Source: Bugula neritina (Eukaryota; Bryozoa; Gymnolaemata; Cheilostomatida; Bugulidae). From it: 60,000 nucleotides of DNA. Shown piece by piece: positions 12,293 to 24,295 of the stretch. Location: the NCBI GenBank assembly GCA_964035545.1, contig OZ037773.1, forward strand, positions 8,150,751-8,210,750, written 5' to 3'. The position numbers were made by a program, and so were the translations under genes. The stretch's first letter is position 1. The number at the start of each line of letters is the position of its first letter. The notes below the pieces were generated by a model. It was not told the DNA's origin, made no database searches, and saw only the letters and a program-made list of their open reading frames with translations.

Positions 12293-13580
12293 GTAAGGCT
12301 AGCGGCTTAGTAGTAATATGGAGAAGTTTATTCTTGTGTATTAGTAAGGTTTGGTGTAAAACTGTTTTACTTGACAATGATAACTATAGAGAAGATTAAT
12401 AGAGTAGAAGTTATGACCATAGATTATCAGTAACATCATGTAATCTCCAGTAATATTTGGGATGTGCGTGCATTACAGAGCGTTAGTGAGGTGACAGTTG
12501 TACAATGACACACTAAAAAATGCCAATTTTACAAATCTGGGCCGGCTTAATGAAAGGTCAAGGCCAAAAGACTAGCCTGTTGGACCACGAGCTAGATTTC
12601 TTATTGCCACGTTTTCTTAGCCTAAGTGTATCAGTGCGCTAACTGTCGGAGGAGTTTGGTAATTAAAGGCAACCCACAAATAGGTTTAATTTTACTCTAA
12701 AGTATAAACAGAGCAAGTGGTAAGTTTGAATACAAATGCTTCTCATGTAAAATTATCTGCTGGCAACTATAAACTTTACCAATCATTTTGATCATCAGTA
12801 TTCAATAACACAGTGAGTGAACTTGAGTAACCGTAATTATATTTTTATGCTTAGACAAAAACAAAAATATAACATTCAAGCAGGCAATAGTGAAAATATA
12901 GCTCACATTTCACCTGGTATACAAATAGAAGCTAGGACTAGGTATTAGTCAACAGGAGTAATATTTGAGATGGAACACTCTACACGTAGGTAGAGAGCTA
13001 CAGAATACCTTAGCACAATACCATAACAAACAGCAAAGAAATCTAAGCACATTTGATTTATTACGTTCTTTAGTGAAACATGTTTGCAACTCTGTACTCC
13101 AAATAATGTTCAAGTAACTTTAATCTGTAGGGATTAGTATAATTGAATCATCATATGATAGCTTATCTCTGTATTGTTTTAACAAAACTTTTCATACAAT
13201 TTATTTGTCTGTTGATTCGAGTATTTAGCAATGTTCAACTCTAAATTATAGAAAAAAAACATATAACTGATGAAAACTAGAGCAGTTACAAGCAATTCTC
13301 TCCAAGTGTCAGCAAGACAGTGACAGTCAGTTGCTGGCAGGTGCTTGAATTTGTCAGACAACCTATACTGGTTGATGGTCAGGTGCTTGCCACGTATTTA
13401 AATATTCACTGTTTGATACAAGAATTGCTATTAAATAAATACTTTATGATCACCAAGCGTCTAACAGGCAACCACTTAGTGGTGTAATGTTATATGTAAA
13501 AAGCTATCTGCAGGTGTCATAAGATATTTGACATGTGTGAGCAAGTGCCCAACAGGTTGTGGCTATGGATATGACAGAGA

Positions 13581-16500
13581 CTAGCTGTCAGCATCAGGAG
13601 GTGACTGTTGGAACTTTGCCAACCTCCGTCTTCTTACTTCCTCCTGGTCGGACAGAGGTGACTTGTGGGTGCTGTCGGAGAGAGATGACGAGCTTGCGGC
13701 AGCTTCTGTAGAATAGAAAAAAGTCAGCAATCATTGAATATTCTGCAAAACATGAATCGCTTAGAAGTAAACACTTTAGCTACAGGAAATAGGTAGGTGA
13801 TTCCGATGACATAAAACTTTACTTCATATCTTAAAGGAAAACTTTGGTCTTAGAATCTACTAGCACACTAAGGCTGTGGTATTCAAGATTACTAAAAATA
13901 GAATGGAGCCATCAGATTTATTTAATTAAATTCCTGAGAATTTTTCCTGCAATGTAAAAAACTCCTCCTATTAGTGTTGTTATTAGGGACACACCTACAT
14001 GCCAGAATGAAAGTGTGTCGAAATGTCTCGGTCCAGCACAAAAAGAGCTGATCACCTTTCTAAAGCCTAGCCGTCGCTATAGCAACTATGCAGACATAAG
14101 AAAACTAGCATGGCGCCATGTAGAAGATAGGAGAGATGCAAGCAGCAATACTGGCAGAGTTAGAACTGTTGATTTATGAGTAGAAAGAGAGCAGTTGGCA
14201 GGTGATTTAGAGATCAAACTTGGCAATGATGGACTTCAAAGATCTCTTCAGATAACATCTTCTAAAGGCAGCTTGAGCCACGGCTAGTCACGTACACTAG
14301 GAAGGGGTGTGTATTCTACGCTCCTCTAAACTTATGTTATGGTATGTATTAAGCTAAATATTTATTTATTCTGTCATGTTGTAAGCTGATTATAGCGTGT
14401 TGCCCATTCCATCATTCACTGTCACCATAACAGATAACAGAGTTATAGAAACTACTAGGCTGTTTATAAACTTTTATTCACTTGTCTCTTAGCTTCAAAA
14501 TACAAATCACTCCAACAGTAGATCATTTACACTGCCTGAACACCCTAAGCACATAACTGTAGACTGTATATAAAAACAACCTCCTTCGGGGGGGAGCATG
14601 CACACTTTGTTATAAAATTGCAGATAAAATTTACCAAAAAATACAAGAAATACATTCAGTGATTTTTAAAATAAAATTATTGATTTTTAAAATAAAATTA
14701 TTGATTTTTGTTATTAATATCACAACATTATGTACAATTATTACAAGTGTTATTGGTACTGTTTTTACAGTTTTAATAATACTTGTTATTATTATTAACG
14801 TTGTGATGGTTATTGATAATTTAATGGCATACAGTTGTACACCTTAACATATCTATCAAGGTGGTAAATAGAGCAAGGTTGCTAGTGAGTCAGGAGGCAT
14901 ATGGGGGGGGGGGGGGGGGCCAGAGAAGTCACATTCTAGTATTTTAAGGCTCGCCTTGTCAAGAGATTAATATAAAAATGTTTTTAAATTTTAATTCATA
15001 GCCTGTGACACCCACTCAATATTTTATAGTGGATTAGCTGTAATCTATAGTTTAAGTACACTTAGCACTGGAGAAGCGAGGAAGGGGCCTACCACTCCCT
15101 CACCCCACCTGAAAGTTTATTAGAAAAGCACTCAACTCAGCCCACGTACAGATCATCTCACCTGGTATAGGATTAGATGTGCTTGAGAAAGGAGTGGTCT
15201 TAGGCCGAGTTCCAAGTAGCTCTGCATCAGATTTAGTAGGGGTGGGCAGTGTAGCACTCGCAATACCAGCTGATAATGTTTCTGCTTCAGCTGCTAAAAT
15301 TTTATACCAATAAATAGAAAAATAAATCATTTCCCATCCTAACTGTTGCTTATCTCAACAAGTAATACAAAACATTAAATCTCACTAAAAGACGTGTACA
15401 GTAGCTAAGAGCATACGTAGTGGGAATTTTGTGATAAAGCTCTATTCTAGTCAGTTTTCTAACCTTTTTATAAACATAAAATCAAAAGTTTTGACATTTT
15501 GAATGGAGAAAATAAACTTATTTCAAGTTCAGTTTTTTTATCTGTCCTAAACAAAGATGGTTAGTTAGTCATGGGCTAAAGCATGTGGAGAAATCAATAG
15601 TGAAGAAACCGAGTGCTTTCAGCTCATGTGAAGAGCATGGCTGCAAGAAGTAGCAACAAACTGAAGCAGTGAACAGAGAACGTCTGAGATACCTGTTTCT
15701 GGTGAATGGGTTGGCGGACTACTAGATGCTGACGGCATATTCTGATTGGTTGCTTTAAAATGCTGCCGAGAAGCTTGCAATGCTGACACAACCTGCAAAT
15801 ACACAAGGGCTAGAGTGAGTCTAATGCAAGCTGAGCAACAACTTACATGCATCTGATTACTCTCAGCTTTCAAACAGAAGACTGACAGCGACTGAGATAC
15901 GGCAGCGACTAAGGCACGCTGACAGAAGCTGCAGGTGGTTAGAGACTTCAGCAACTGGATAAACCAGCAGTCGGGCTTCAAGCTACCAACAAAATAACTT
16001 GTATTTGGGAAAACACCAAAAAAGTACACAGACAAGATTTACTCAGTGAGAAGACACTTCTACAGACTCAACAGAGACGCCCCTAGGCAGCAGTAGTGAT
16101 GACTCACGGTGGTATACTGATGCATCTGCTCCACGGCGCTGTCTAGTAGTGTCTGTATATCCCGTAACCAGAGTATCCGCGCCTCCATAGCCTCTCTTTC
16201 ATCTTTCTCCATTTGCTGCAGCTGTTCGTCAGTCAACTGCTGTATATTAGCTGTTGGCATAGGAGGAGGGGGCATCGCTGTATAAGAGACCACAGGCTAT
16301 AACAACTACAAGCATCTATATTATACACTGCATTATATTACCAGTTGGAGTTGTATGCTCTCTTTAAAAACCTCACAACAGAAGATACCCGATTAGGTAA
16401 ACAAAAAACTCTTAAACTCAGCTTAACAGAATAGAATTGAAGTAGCCATCCAAGCACAGTAACAAAACGCTGTGAGAAGAAATAGGTCAAACTTAACAGA

Positions 16501-19500
16501 TAGTATCGCTAACTCAGCTGGGAATTATGCCATTATGAGTATTATAAAAATGCAGAAAAGTAAAACACATTTCGGGTTATTCCTGAAGATAAGATAAAGT
16601 AATAATGAGAGAGATAAGTATTCAATTATGTTGATATTGTCAGAGCACAGTGAAATAGGTAGACCTGCAAAACTACTTTCAACCTTAAGATTATGTGTAA
16701 TGAAAGGTGAAATACTGGACAAGTGCCATAACTTGAGATAAAGAATTAACATGAATTATAATAACAGTACAGTACAAGGAGAGCTGAGAGAAAAGAGTAC
16801 AGGTTAACAGTGTCTAATCTCATTTCTGGTGAATAAATTACTGCAGGTGCTGAGATACTCCAACTATAAATCAATCAGAATTGTGTCAACCAGATGTAAG
16901 AGATTAGCTAGATTAAGGTGTGACAGGCTTCCTGATGCAAACACCGGGCAAAGTTGTGTACAGTTGAAGAAAATACAGCAGAGATTTCATATAACACGTA
17001 CACAACCTCTGTCCATGATAATTGTCATATAATGAAATGTGAATTTTCCAGTTGGCAAGTTAAATACAGCTAATAGGTTCTATTAATAAAAAAAGTGTTG
17101 AGAAACATTTAGTTTAAACAAGCATGTTTATCATTGCTTCGTACTAAATGTTATGTAGGTGTAGCTACTCACACATAAAAGGCATGAAGGGAAATGGAGG
17201 AACACCGGGTGAGCCAGCTGGACCAGGAGCACCTACTCCACCACCAGCATCTACCATATAAACAAGAGTTATGTTACAGAATACACTAACAGCAACATGT
17301 CATCTGTTGAAAGAAGTAATTTCACCATATGAACTTACGAGGGTAGTTTATATTTGGTGGAAATACTGGAGGGAACCCCGGCATGAGGTTTGGAAGAGGC
17401 GCTGCCTGGGCAGCAGGGGGTACTCCAGGTGGTGTCGTGGGAGCTTGAGCTGCAGGCGGCTGCACTGGAGGAGCAGGAAAATTAGGAAATGCTTGCCCTG
17501 AAATAATATTACAAGAGAACATAATTACTCAGCAGACAATACAACTGGTGAATGTTACATTATATCAATAGATACTATATTATGTTATACAGTCTCTACT
17601 CACAAGGATTAAACTGTTGAAACTGAGCGGCCCCAGGAGGTACTTGATCTGGTGCAGGGGGTGCCGCCGGAGCAGCTCTAGCAGCTGGAGGTGCAGGTGA
17701 TGCTGCAGGCCTGGAGCTTAAAATCTATAACAAAGTTGCTTAGTGGAGTAAACCTGTGTATCCCGTACAGTAGATGAAAGTAATGAACATTTTGGAGTTG
17801 GCTTCTCTTAATCAGCAAAATTTAATCCCTGTGCAAACTGGCTATTGCTCTCTAGTGCTTTAGTCTGAAGTGGGAATTACTAAACTTAAGGTCTGCTGTA
17901 CCCAGTTGCAGCAGAATGTATCAACTCTCACCACAATTTAATAAATACTGGGGAAAATAGCATCACATAAAATAAATATAAAATCTTATAAATATAAAAA
18001 TAAATGTAAAATCAGACAACAAATCACACTACACTTTCGACAACATTCAATACTTCAGCAATACAACAAAACAAATGAGCATCTTTTAACTGCCTAAGTA
18101 TGACAACAAATAAAGTCTAAGGAATGGCTGTCACAGAAGAGTAGGTGCTCAGCTCCAACTGCGTTGAATAGCGTTAGTTTTGGCAGATATTTGCAGCATT
18201 AGAAGTTGTCTGTTCGCAATAAAAGCAATCACTCCAAACTAGCAACTCGAGCAAAGAATTATAAACCCAAGCTAAGCCAAAATTTAGACCTCTGCACCTA
18301 AAAGTCACTGATAAGATACCCTTATCGACTGAAGGTCATTTAGAGGTCTCCTAGAGGTTAATAAGGTCACCTAGAGGTCAAGGTCACCTAGAGGTCACTC
18401 GACTTACCTCCATTCTACAAGTCGGACAGGTCTGCTGTCTCTGGAACCAGGAGCGTAGACAGCTGGCATGAAATATGTGGGAGCAGGGGAGCTTCTTGCA
18501 TCCGCCATTCACGTGCATTGGCTCTCTGCATATAATACAGTCGTCAGCATTCTGCAGATCTTCCTCTGTGGCATCGGGATATCTGCAGAAGAAATGTGTA
18601 CTGTAAGCTACTTCAACAATATTACACTAGCATTACAGTAGCTGGTGTAGAGTAGAGCACACTTATACATACAGCAGATCAACCTGCATGTGTTGAATAG
18701 TACAAGCTTAGGGTATGCCGAGTAGACAAATCAATTGAGCACAAAATAGAGCGGATTTCAGCATTATGTCATTTGGTTAGATGTAAGCAAGTTACTACAG
18801 GCTATCTAACACACAGAGCACAGGCTAGTATAACAAACAGAGTACATGCTAGCTAAAACATACGGAACACAGGGTAGTTAACACACGTGGAACAGAGGCT
18901 AGCTAACACACAAGGAACACGAGCTAGCTATAACACACGGAACACAGGGTAGCCAACATACGGAACAAAGAACAAGTTGACTTACAGTTGATTCATATTT
19001 CTAATAGCTCTGCGAGACATAATCACATCTGTGAGAGACCTCTTGAAACTCCTGGAAACACAGACGAGAAAATACAAACCAGAAACCTATTTTTTCGTTA
19101 TATTCTTCCCATTGGAAAATTTATGACATCAACTCACTTTAAAAATTAGTTGGAGTTTGAAAATCAAATTATAGTCACTAAAATTCTACAACACAGAAAA
19201 TTTGAAAATACATACATGAGCTAGGAGGTAGTGAGATGGTGAAGAGTGCTAGAGTTATCTCCCTTACCTCATTGTCAAGTAGAGTGGTCGGATTGCAAAC
19301 AGCGGGAATGTGTGCACCTTACTCATGATCCCCACAAACACCACATACAGGCCAAACTTCCACCCGCCTGTAACAGAAGCAGTTAATTGGAAATTTTAAA
19401 ATCACAGCATCATGTGTCTAGTAATAACACTATCAGCCCTGAGTGAGGCAATGAGTAGAGCCTGAGTGAGTTACTGTATCTCGGTGACAGTTGATTAGCG

Positions 19501-22500
19501 ACAAAAGTCACAGTTGATCAGTGACACAAATCACAGTCACTGAGTGGCAGTTGATTAGTAACAGGTGATTGAGTCACAAGAAAGTTACTATGACTAGCAG
19601 ACAAATGAGAGGCCCAATACGATTGGCTTGCATCAACCCACACAGCATACAAAGTAGAAACCAATTGCTTATACAAAATATCTGAAATATTATAAGAGCA
19701 GTAGAGTAAGGAGGTTTAATGGACACAAGAATTAGAATTGTCGATTTGAGCTGAATTGTGAGAGCATCTATATTAACTATTCTACTATTGTACTCTTCTC
19801 TGTACTATTGAGTAGTACATCTAATTACAATGAGAAGACAACTACTAGAGTGAGAGACCTACTTGTAATGAGTTCTAGATGTAGAAGATATACAGCTTTG
19901 TTCTCCCAGGGGTTCTCATCGTAGAGATCAATGCAGTGTAGCATATACTTGGTGAACACTGTGAACACGACTGTGATAAGGATGGCATACTGAAAGAGAT
20001 AGAGTAACACACAATGCTATCACGTAGCACTACTAGGGCAGACATATTCAGCTTTCACATATGAAATAAGTCCTTTATCATATTAGAAACAATTTTAATA
20101 TTGAATATATGAACAAGAAAGTACAGAGTTATCCACTCTTCTTACATTATTTGAATGAAAAATGCATTTGTCACATTGTTTTGGATAAACCAGATTTTTA
20201 CATATTAATAGCAATTTCATTAAATGGTTGTTTATAACAAGTCGGTGATTCAATACAATCCCAATACAGGCACAGTACTAACCGGTGAATAAATAGAGGC
20301 AACAACTAACACTAGAAGTTATTGTAGATAGACATTGAGTGTAATTCATGGTAATTATGTTGAATATAATCATATGTTAGAGAAACGTCATTTATATCGT
20401 TGCAAATAGATAAATGCATATGCCAACAGTAAACGTATGCATATGAAGCAGTTTACTGAAACAAGCCTAAATTTTAGCAACAATTTTATCCAAAGGCTAA
20501 CTACCTGAAGAGAGTGGTTACTACAGTTGTGATTAACTGTAATAAACACAACCATCATGGCTATCACTGTAGCACTGTAGATACCATTTGCTGAGAGCAA
20601 GTATAATATTTACCTCAAACCCAAAGACCAGCTGGGCGGATGCACCGTGCAAGAGAGTTGATAAATACGCCTTTTTTATAAAGTAGAAATCCACGAGGGC
20701 CAACAGCGTGAGCAAACCTGGAAGACAAGGTCAAAGGTTAGTTAGGTCGGCTGACACAGCAGAGATGTGATAGGCCAGTTTAACAGCCACACATTATGTA
20801 ACTTAGGCATGTGGAATAAACTTCTGTCATACAAAGTTTAGATGATCTGAGGCAGAGCTGCGTGCAGAATAAAGGAATTTAATAATAAAACGAAAATTAA
20901 AATATTATAATATTAAACAAATTTGAAATCCCACAACTGCAATACATGAGCAGACTAATATCACCTGGCATAGTAATACTACAGTATATCAGTTACTTAC
21001 TATGGTAAGTACCATATTGAACTTACTGGTCACTCTGGTATGAAACAGCCAGCCTAGCAGTGGACTTCTCTCCATCTAAAAGAGTAAATTATGGAAAGTA
21101 GTGGCGATTGCTAAAATGCGCAGAGTTGTTTTCCCATAAACACAGAAACAAAGTGAAGATAACTGACTAAAAGGCACGTTCTTTACTTCTAAATGGGAAA
21201 AACTTATATTAATTTATCACAGATTTGAGCGCATTTTAACCAAATAATTCACTTACACTATCCTTCGACACCTTATTCAGTAGCTACCACACGTGTATGT
21301 ATGTATTTACATTTATCCTTCGACACCTTATTCAGTAGCTACCACATGTGCATGTATGTACTTGCATTTATCCTTTGACACTGTATTCAGTAGTTAATGC
21401 ATGTGTATCTATATACTTACGAAATCTACTCTGTCCTCAGCCAGCCAATGAAAACACTTGAAAAAGAGCAGCATGACAAACATGGCCACAAAGACGGCGT
21501 TGAAGTCATCCTTGAAAACTGTAAAGGCTAGACAGGTTTCCGTGACGGCATACCTGAAACAGGAAGTCTGGAAATGACGTATCCCATTATTCAATATGGC
21601 TGACAAACTGTGATATGTGTTAGTTAGATCTAAACTCTCTAGTTTCTTCAACTCTATTTTACTCCACAATGCAGTAAAATCTGGTGGGCAAGATTCCACC
21701 TCAACATACAAGGCAAATTCATCAGAGAGTTGATGATTGTAATTATTAGATTTTGAACATCAAGGAAAGCTGGTGCCGAGCAGAGCGAACTTTTTAGGGC
21801 TAATCTGGTAGAGATTTCAACAACTGCCAAATAATTCAATGCTATAACCAAATCATTTGCACAATTGTCTGCATATCTTACTATGATCTCTACAGTTTTC
21901 TATATCTTACCATGATCTCTCTACCAGATGTTCAACTTCCGCAGTTCTCAGAGAGCCGAAGAATATTTTTCTAGTCAGCTTAGCCAGCAACACAACAAAC
22001 ACTAACGCCTGGGCTATCAGAACCTGGTAAACAGAAAAAAGTGCAACAATAATGAGAAGATAAATCCTAACTATTTCACGTCAGTCCTAAGTAAAGTCAA
22101 TAGTATGTAGAGCCCTAGGTTACAATCACATGGCTAATTTCAAGAATCGCAGTAAAACTAAACAGCGTAATGATAATCATTTGCGGGTCCTAAGAGAACT
22201 TTCTATTCTAATCCTATGACTAGTCATTTGATCTAGCACATTGACATTCAGCTTCACACACTAAGTCTCACAGTGTGAGTTATACATTTGCAGCTCATTA
22301 CTATTACCATGACTAGGAGTGATACTCATACTATGGCCATCACTATAAAAGTAAATATCACCATCACCATGAAAATAAATAGAAGTTGAATATAACTTAT
22401 AAATATAACTATAAGTGTTCTGATCATAATTAGCCTTCCATCATTAAGATTATACATACTATTAGTATTATCATTATGACTACATCCTTGATCATCATTA

Positions 22501-22850
22501 TGATTATGCAAACATTAAAAATAGATTAAGGAATTTACTTTCAGTTTTAGGTTCAGGTTGAGATTGCTATTAGTATTGGTATTACATGGCATTCACTGAT
22601 TCAGTTTAACTTCACTGTAACCGTTGACTTTGAGTTTGAGTGAGACTGGCTAGTTTTAATGAGTAGCAAGTAAACTAAGTAAAACAGCACTAGTGATGCT
22701 TACCGCTAGACTAGGGTTAGATTTAGTTAGGTAAACTACGGCTGGATAAAACTGCTTCTTTTGGTGAAAGGCATTTCCAATGACAAAAGTCGTCAACACA
22801 AAGCTTAAAACATATGCTCCTCCTTCCCCTATTCTTTGAGCAAGCCGCAT
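13581..22850 (-). CDS. SYVN1: synoviolin / HRD1 E3 ubiquitin-protein ligase, 16 exons, complete
   Basis: Coding exons on the minus strand: 22704-22850, 21911-22023, 21421-21553, 21027-21075, 20614-20717, 19863-19989, 19268-19367, 18986-19051, 18408-18582, 17604-17724, 17339-17497, 17173-17250, 16108-16277, 15693-15792, 15162-15293 and 13581-13705. Phases agree throughout, giving about 632 aa (human about 617). The multi-pass N-terminal half carries family motifs QFYPAVVYLTKS, YAVTETCLAFTVF, KCFHWLAEDRVDF, GASAQLVFGFE, ENPWENKAVY and KVHTFPLFAIRP. The RING-H2 finger spans 295-335: C295, C298, C313, H315, H318, C321, C332, C335. A Pro/Ala-rich cytosolic region follows, then a helix (LTDEQLQQMEKDEREAMEAR) and a basic end with VRRRRLAKF, as in human HRD1. 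The protein ubiquitinates misfolded ER proteins in ERAD. The start is the only in-frame ATG before the first membrane segment. Confidence 0.97.
14661..14710. repeat. 21-bp direct repeat, two copies plus partial third
   Basis: GATTTTTAAAATAAAATTATT occurs twice in tandem and begins a third time, inside the last SYVN1 intron. Confidence 0.8.
14902..14919. repeat. poly-G tract
   Basis: About 18 consecutive G on the plus strand in a SYVN1 intron, so poly-C in the SYVN1 transcript. Homopolymers of this kind are also error-prone in assemblies. Confidence 0.8.
18333..18397. promoter_or_regulatory. cluster of five AGGTCA half-sites including two DR5 arrangements
   Basis: AGGTCA occurs at 18333, 18364, 18375, 18381 and 18392, all on the plus strand. 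The pairs 18364/18375 and 18381/18392 are direct repeats spaced by five bases (spacer CCTAG). The pair 18375/18381 abuts, making TCAAGGTCA. DR5 is the classical retinoic-acid-receptor/RXR spacing, and TCAAGGTCA is an ERR/FTZ-F1-type monomer site. The cluster lies just downstream of the RING exon of SYVN1. It may simply be a 17-bp tandem repeat. Confidence 0.3.
18790..18970. repeat. degenerate tandem repeat, about 30 bp unit
   Basis: Five to six copies built on GCTAGCTAACACACGGAACA with variable joins, in the SYVN1 intron between exons 8 and 9. Confidence 0.7.
19440..19580. repeat. degenerate repeat around GTGACAGTTGATTAG
   Basis: Four diverged copies of CACAGTTGAT or GGCAGTTGATTAG separated by GTGACA-like words, in a SYVN1 intron. 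Confidence 0.5.
21261..21420. repeat. 55-bp tandem repeat, three copies, ending at a splice donor
   Basis: TCCTTCGACACC-type starts occur at 21261, 21316 and 21371, an exact 55-base period, each followed by TATTCAGTAG. The third copy ends at 21420, where its final CTTAC provides the GTAAG donor of SYVN1 exon 3 on the minus strand. Confidence 0.85.
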
Positions 22851-24295
22851 AGTGACGAGCCGGACGAACAAGATAACAAATCACAAATTAGTGAAAAACA
22901 TTCAATTTAAGATTTTACTAATATCATACGAGTAAATATTGATTTTTATATTATTCAGTTCTGTAAACGAAACTCAAACTGAAACTTTCCAACTTGTTCA
23001 TCATAACCGGATGTTGTTAAATCAACGTCTTTCAAGCTTATTGGGCTTTGCAAGCATTTGCTTTTTACTCAGAAAAGACAACTCCTGTTCACTTTTTCGA
23101 AGCGCTAATTTACAGACAATAGCTCTTTCAATTAATTTATTATTATTATTATTAATGCATGAAAAAAATGGTTATATTTATATTATAATATAACAGTAAT
23201 ATATAATATATGGTGTTGTATATGATGATCAAAGTGAGGTTATAGAATTTCATAACAACTAAAGAAAATTAGACACTGAGAAACGTGCAGGCTGCAGGGA
23301 GCTTGTTATAAATGGCTGCTGATACATTATAGCTTTCATTGTTGCATATGCAGTTTATAATTTTGCAATTTTCTCTGAGTTTTATTAAAATATTTAAAAA
23401 AAGATGTAACTCATGAGGTAAACTGACTAACATTTATGTATTATTTATAATAATTTGGCTTTCTTTTGCCAATAAAGTTTACTTATCACTTTTACTACAA
23501 GTAGCATGGCCATTGTAGAGTGTATTGAGAGAGCTGTAGACATATTAAGTATTAACATAAAAATCATTTTAATAAACAGCAAATATTTGCTTTATAAGTA
23601 ATAAGAAGATTCACAAAATGCCCATATGGAATTTATTTCATAAATGAACATGCATATGTATTGAAGAATTCTTTCAAATAAACAGGACTGCTATTTATGA
23701 CTTGTCAATTTATTGAGATCAAAACTTAATTATTTTTGTCTAAACAATAAATAAACAATTAAATATAAAAATAACAACTTGTGTATATATACTATACAGT
23801 AGTTTTACAAATAGCCATGTATTCCACAAATACTACAGAGTATGATTAAAATCGGTGTAAATGGGTTTAAAAGCTTTGACAAAAACAGGTTTCACTCGCA
23901 GCGCACACTGCTGTCAAAAAAAGATTTTCAAAGTTTTTATTGATGTTGTTTCAAGGCATATCAAGTGCAGTGAGTGAGGAGAAATCACATCCCTTCTGTA
24001 TATTGCACAGAATGATGAAAATAAACAACATATTATGTGACCAGCTATGCGACTTATATGGTAACTATGGTAATGGCTATGACATGCAGTGTATAGTACC
24101 CTGTGTAACAACAACCTGCAGTGACATGTCTGCAGATGGCAGTATTTCTGATAAGTTTAAGTTATCTTCTGAGTCATTGCACTTGTGGTATCATTACTAC
24201 AGCATGCATAGAAAATCTAAATATGATTCATGGCCAGTTATAAAAATGTCACAATTAAAAGTTAAATAACTATTTATAAATAGGCCGGACTTCCT
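22851..24295. other. intergenic region, SYVN1 promoter side
   Basis: No coding exon seen. It should contain the SYVN1 5' UTR and promoter (minus strand, above 22850) and the 3' UTR of the PPP1R14 gene. A minus-strand AATAAA at 23936-23941 is a plausible polyadenylation signal for the latter. Confidence 0.5.
23936..23941 (-). terminator. candidate polyadenylation signal of the PPP1R14 gene
   Basis: AATAAA on the minus strand, about 355 bases past the stop codon at 24296-24298. Similar hexamers are common in this AT-rich DNA, so this is one option among several. Confidence 0.3.

Larger units (their letters stand above)
11462..13580. other. intergenic region between the peroxidase and SYVN1 genes
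   Basis: It should hold the peroxidase promoter and 5' UTR at its left side and the 3' UTR of SYVN1 at its right side, both on the minus strand. A TATA-like box and a splice-donor-terminated segment on the plus strand (12196-12292) are listed separately. No coding exon was seen. Confidence 0.5.

Noticed and set aside
23940-24269. 109-codon plus-strand open frame
   Set aside because: No recognisable motif. It lies over the likely 3' UTR of the PPP1R14 gene on the other strand.
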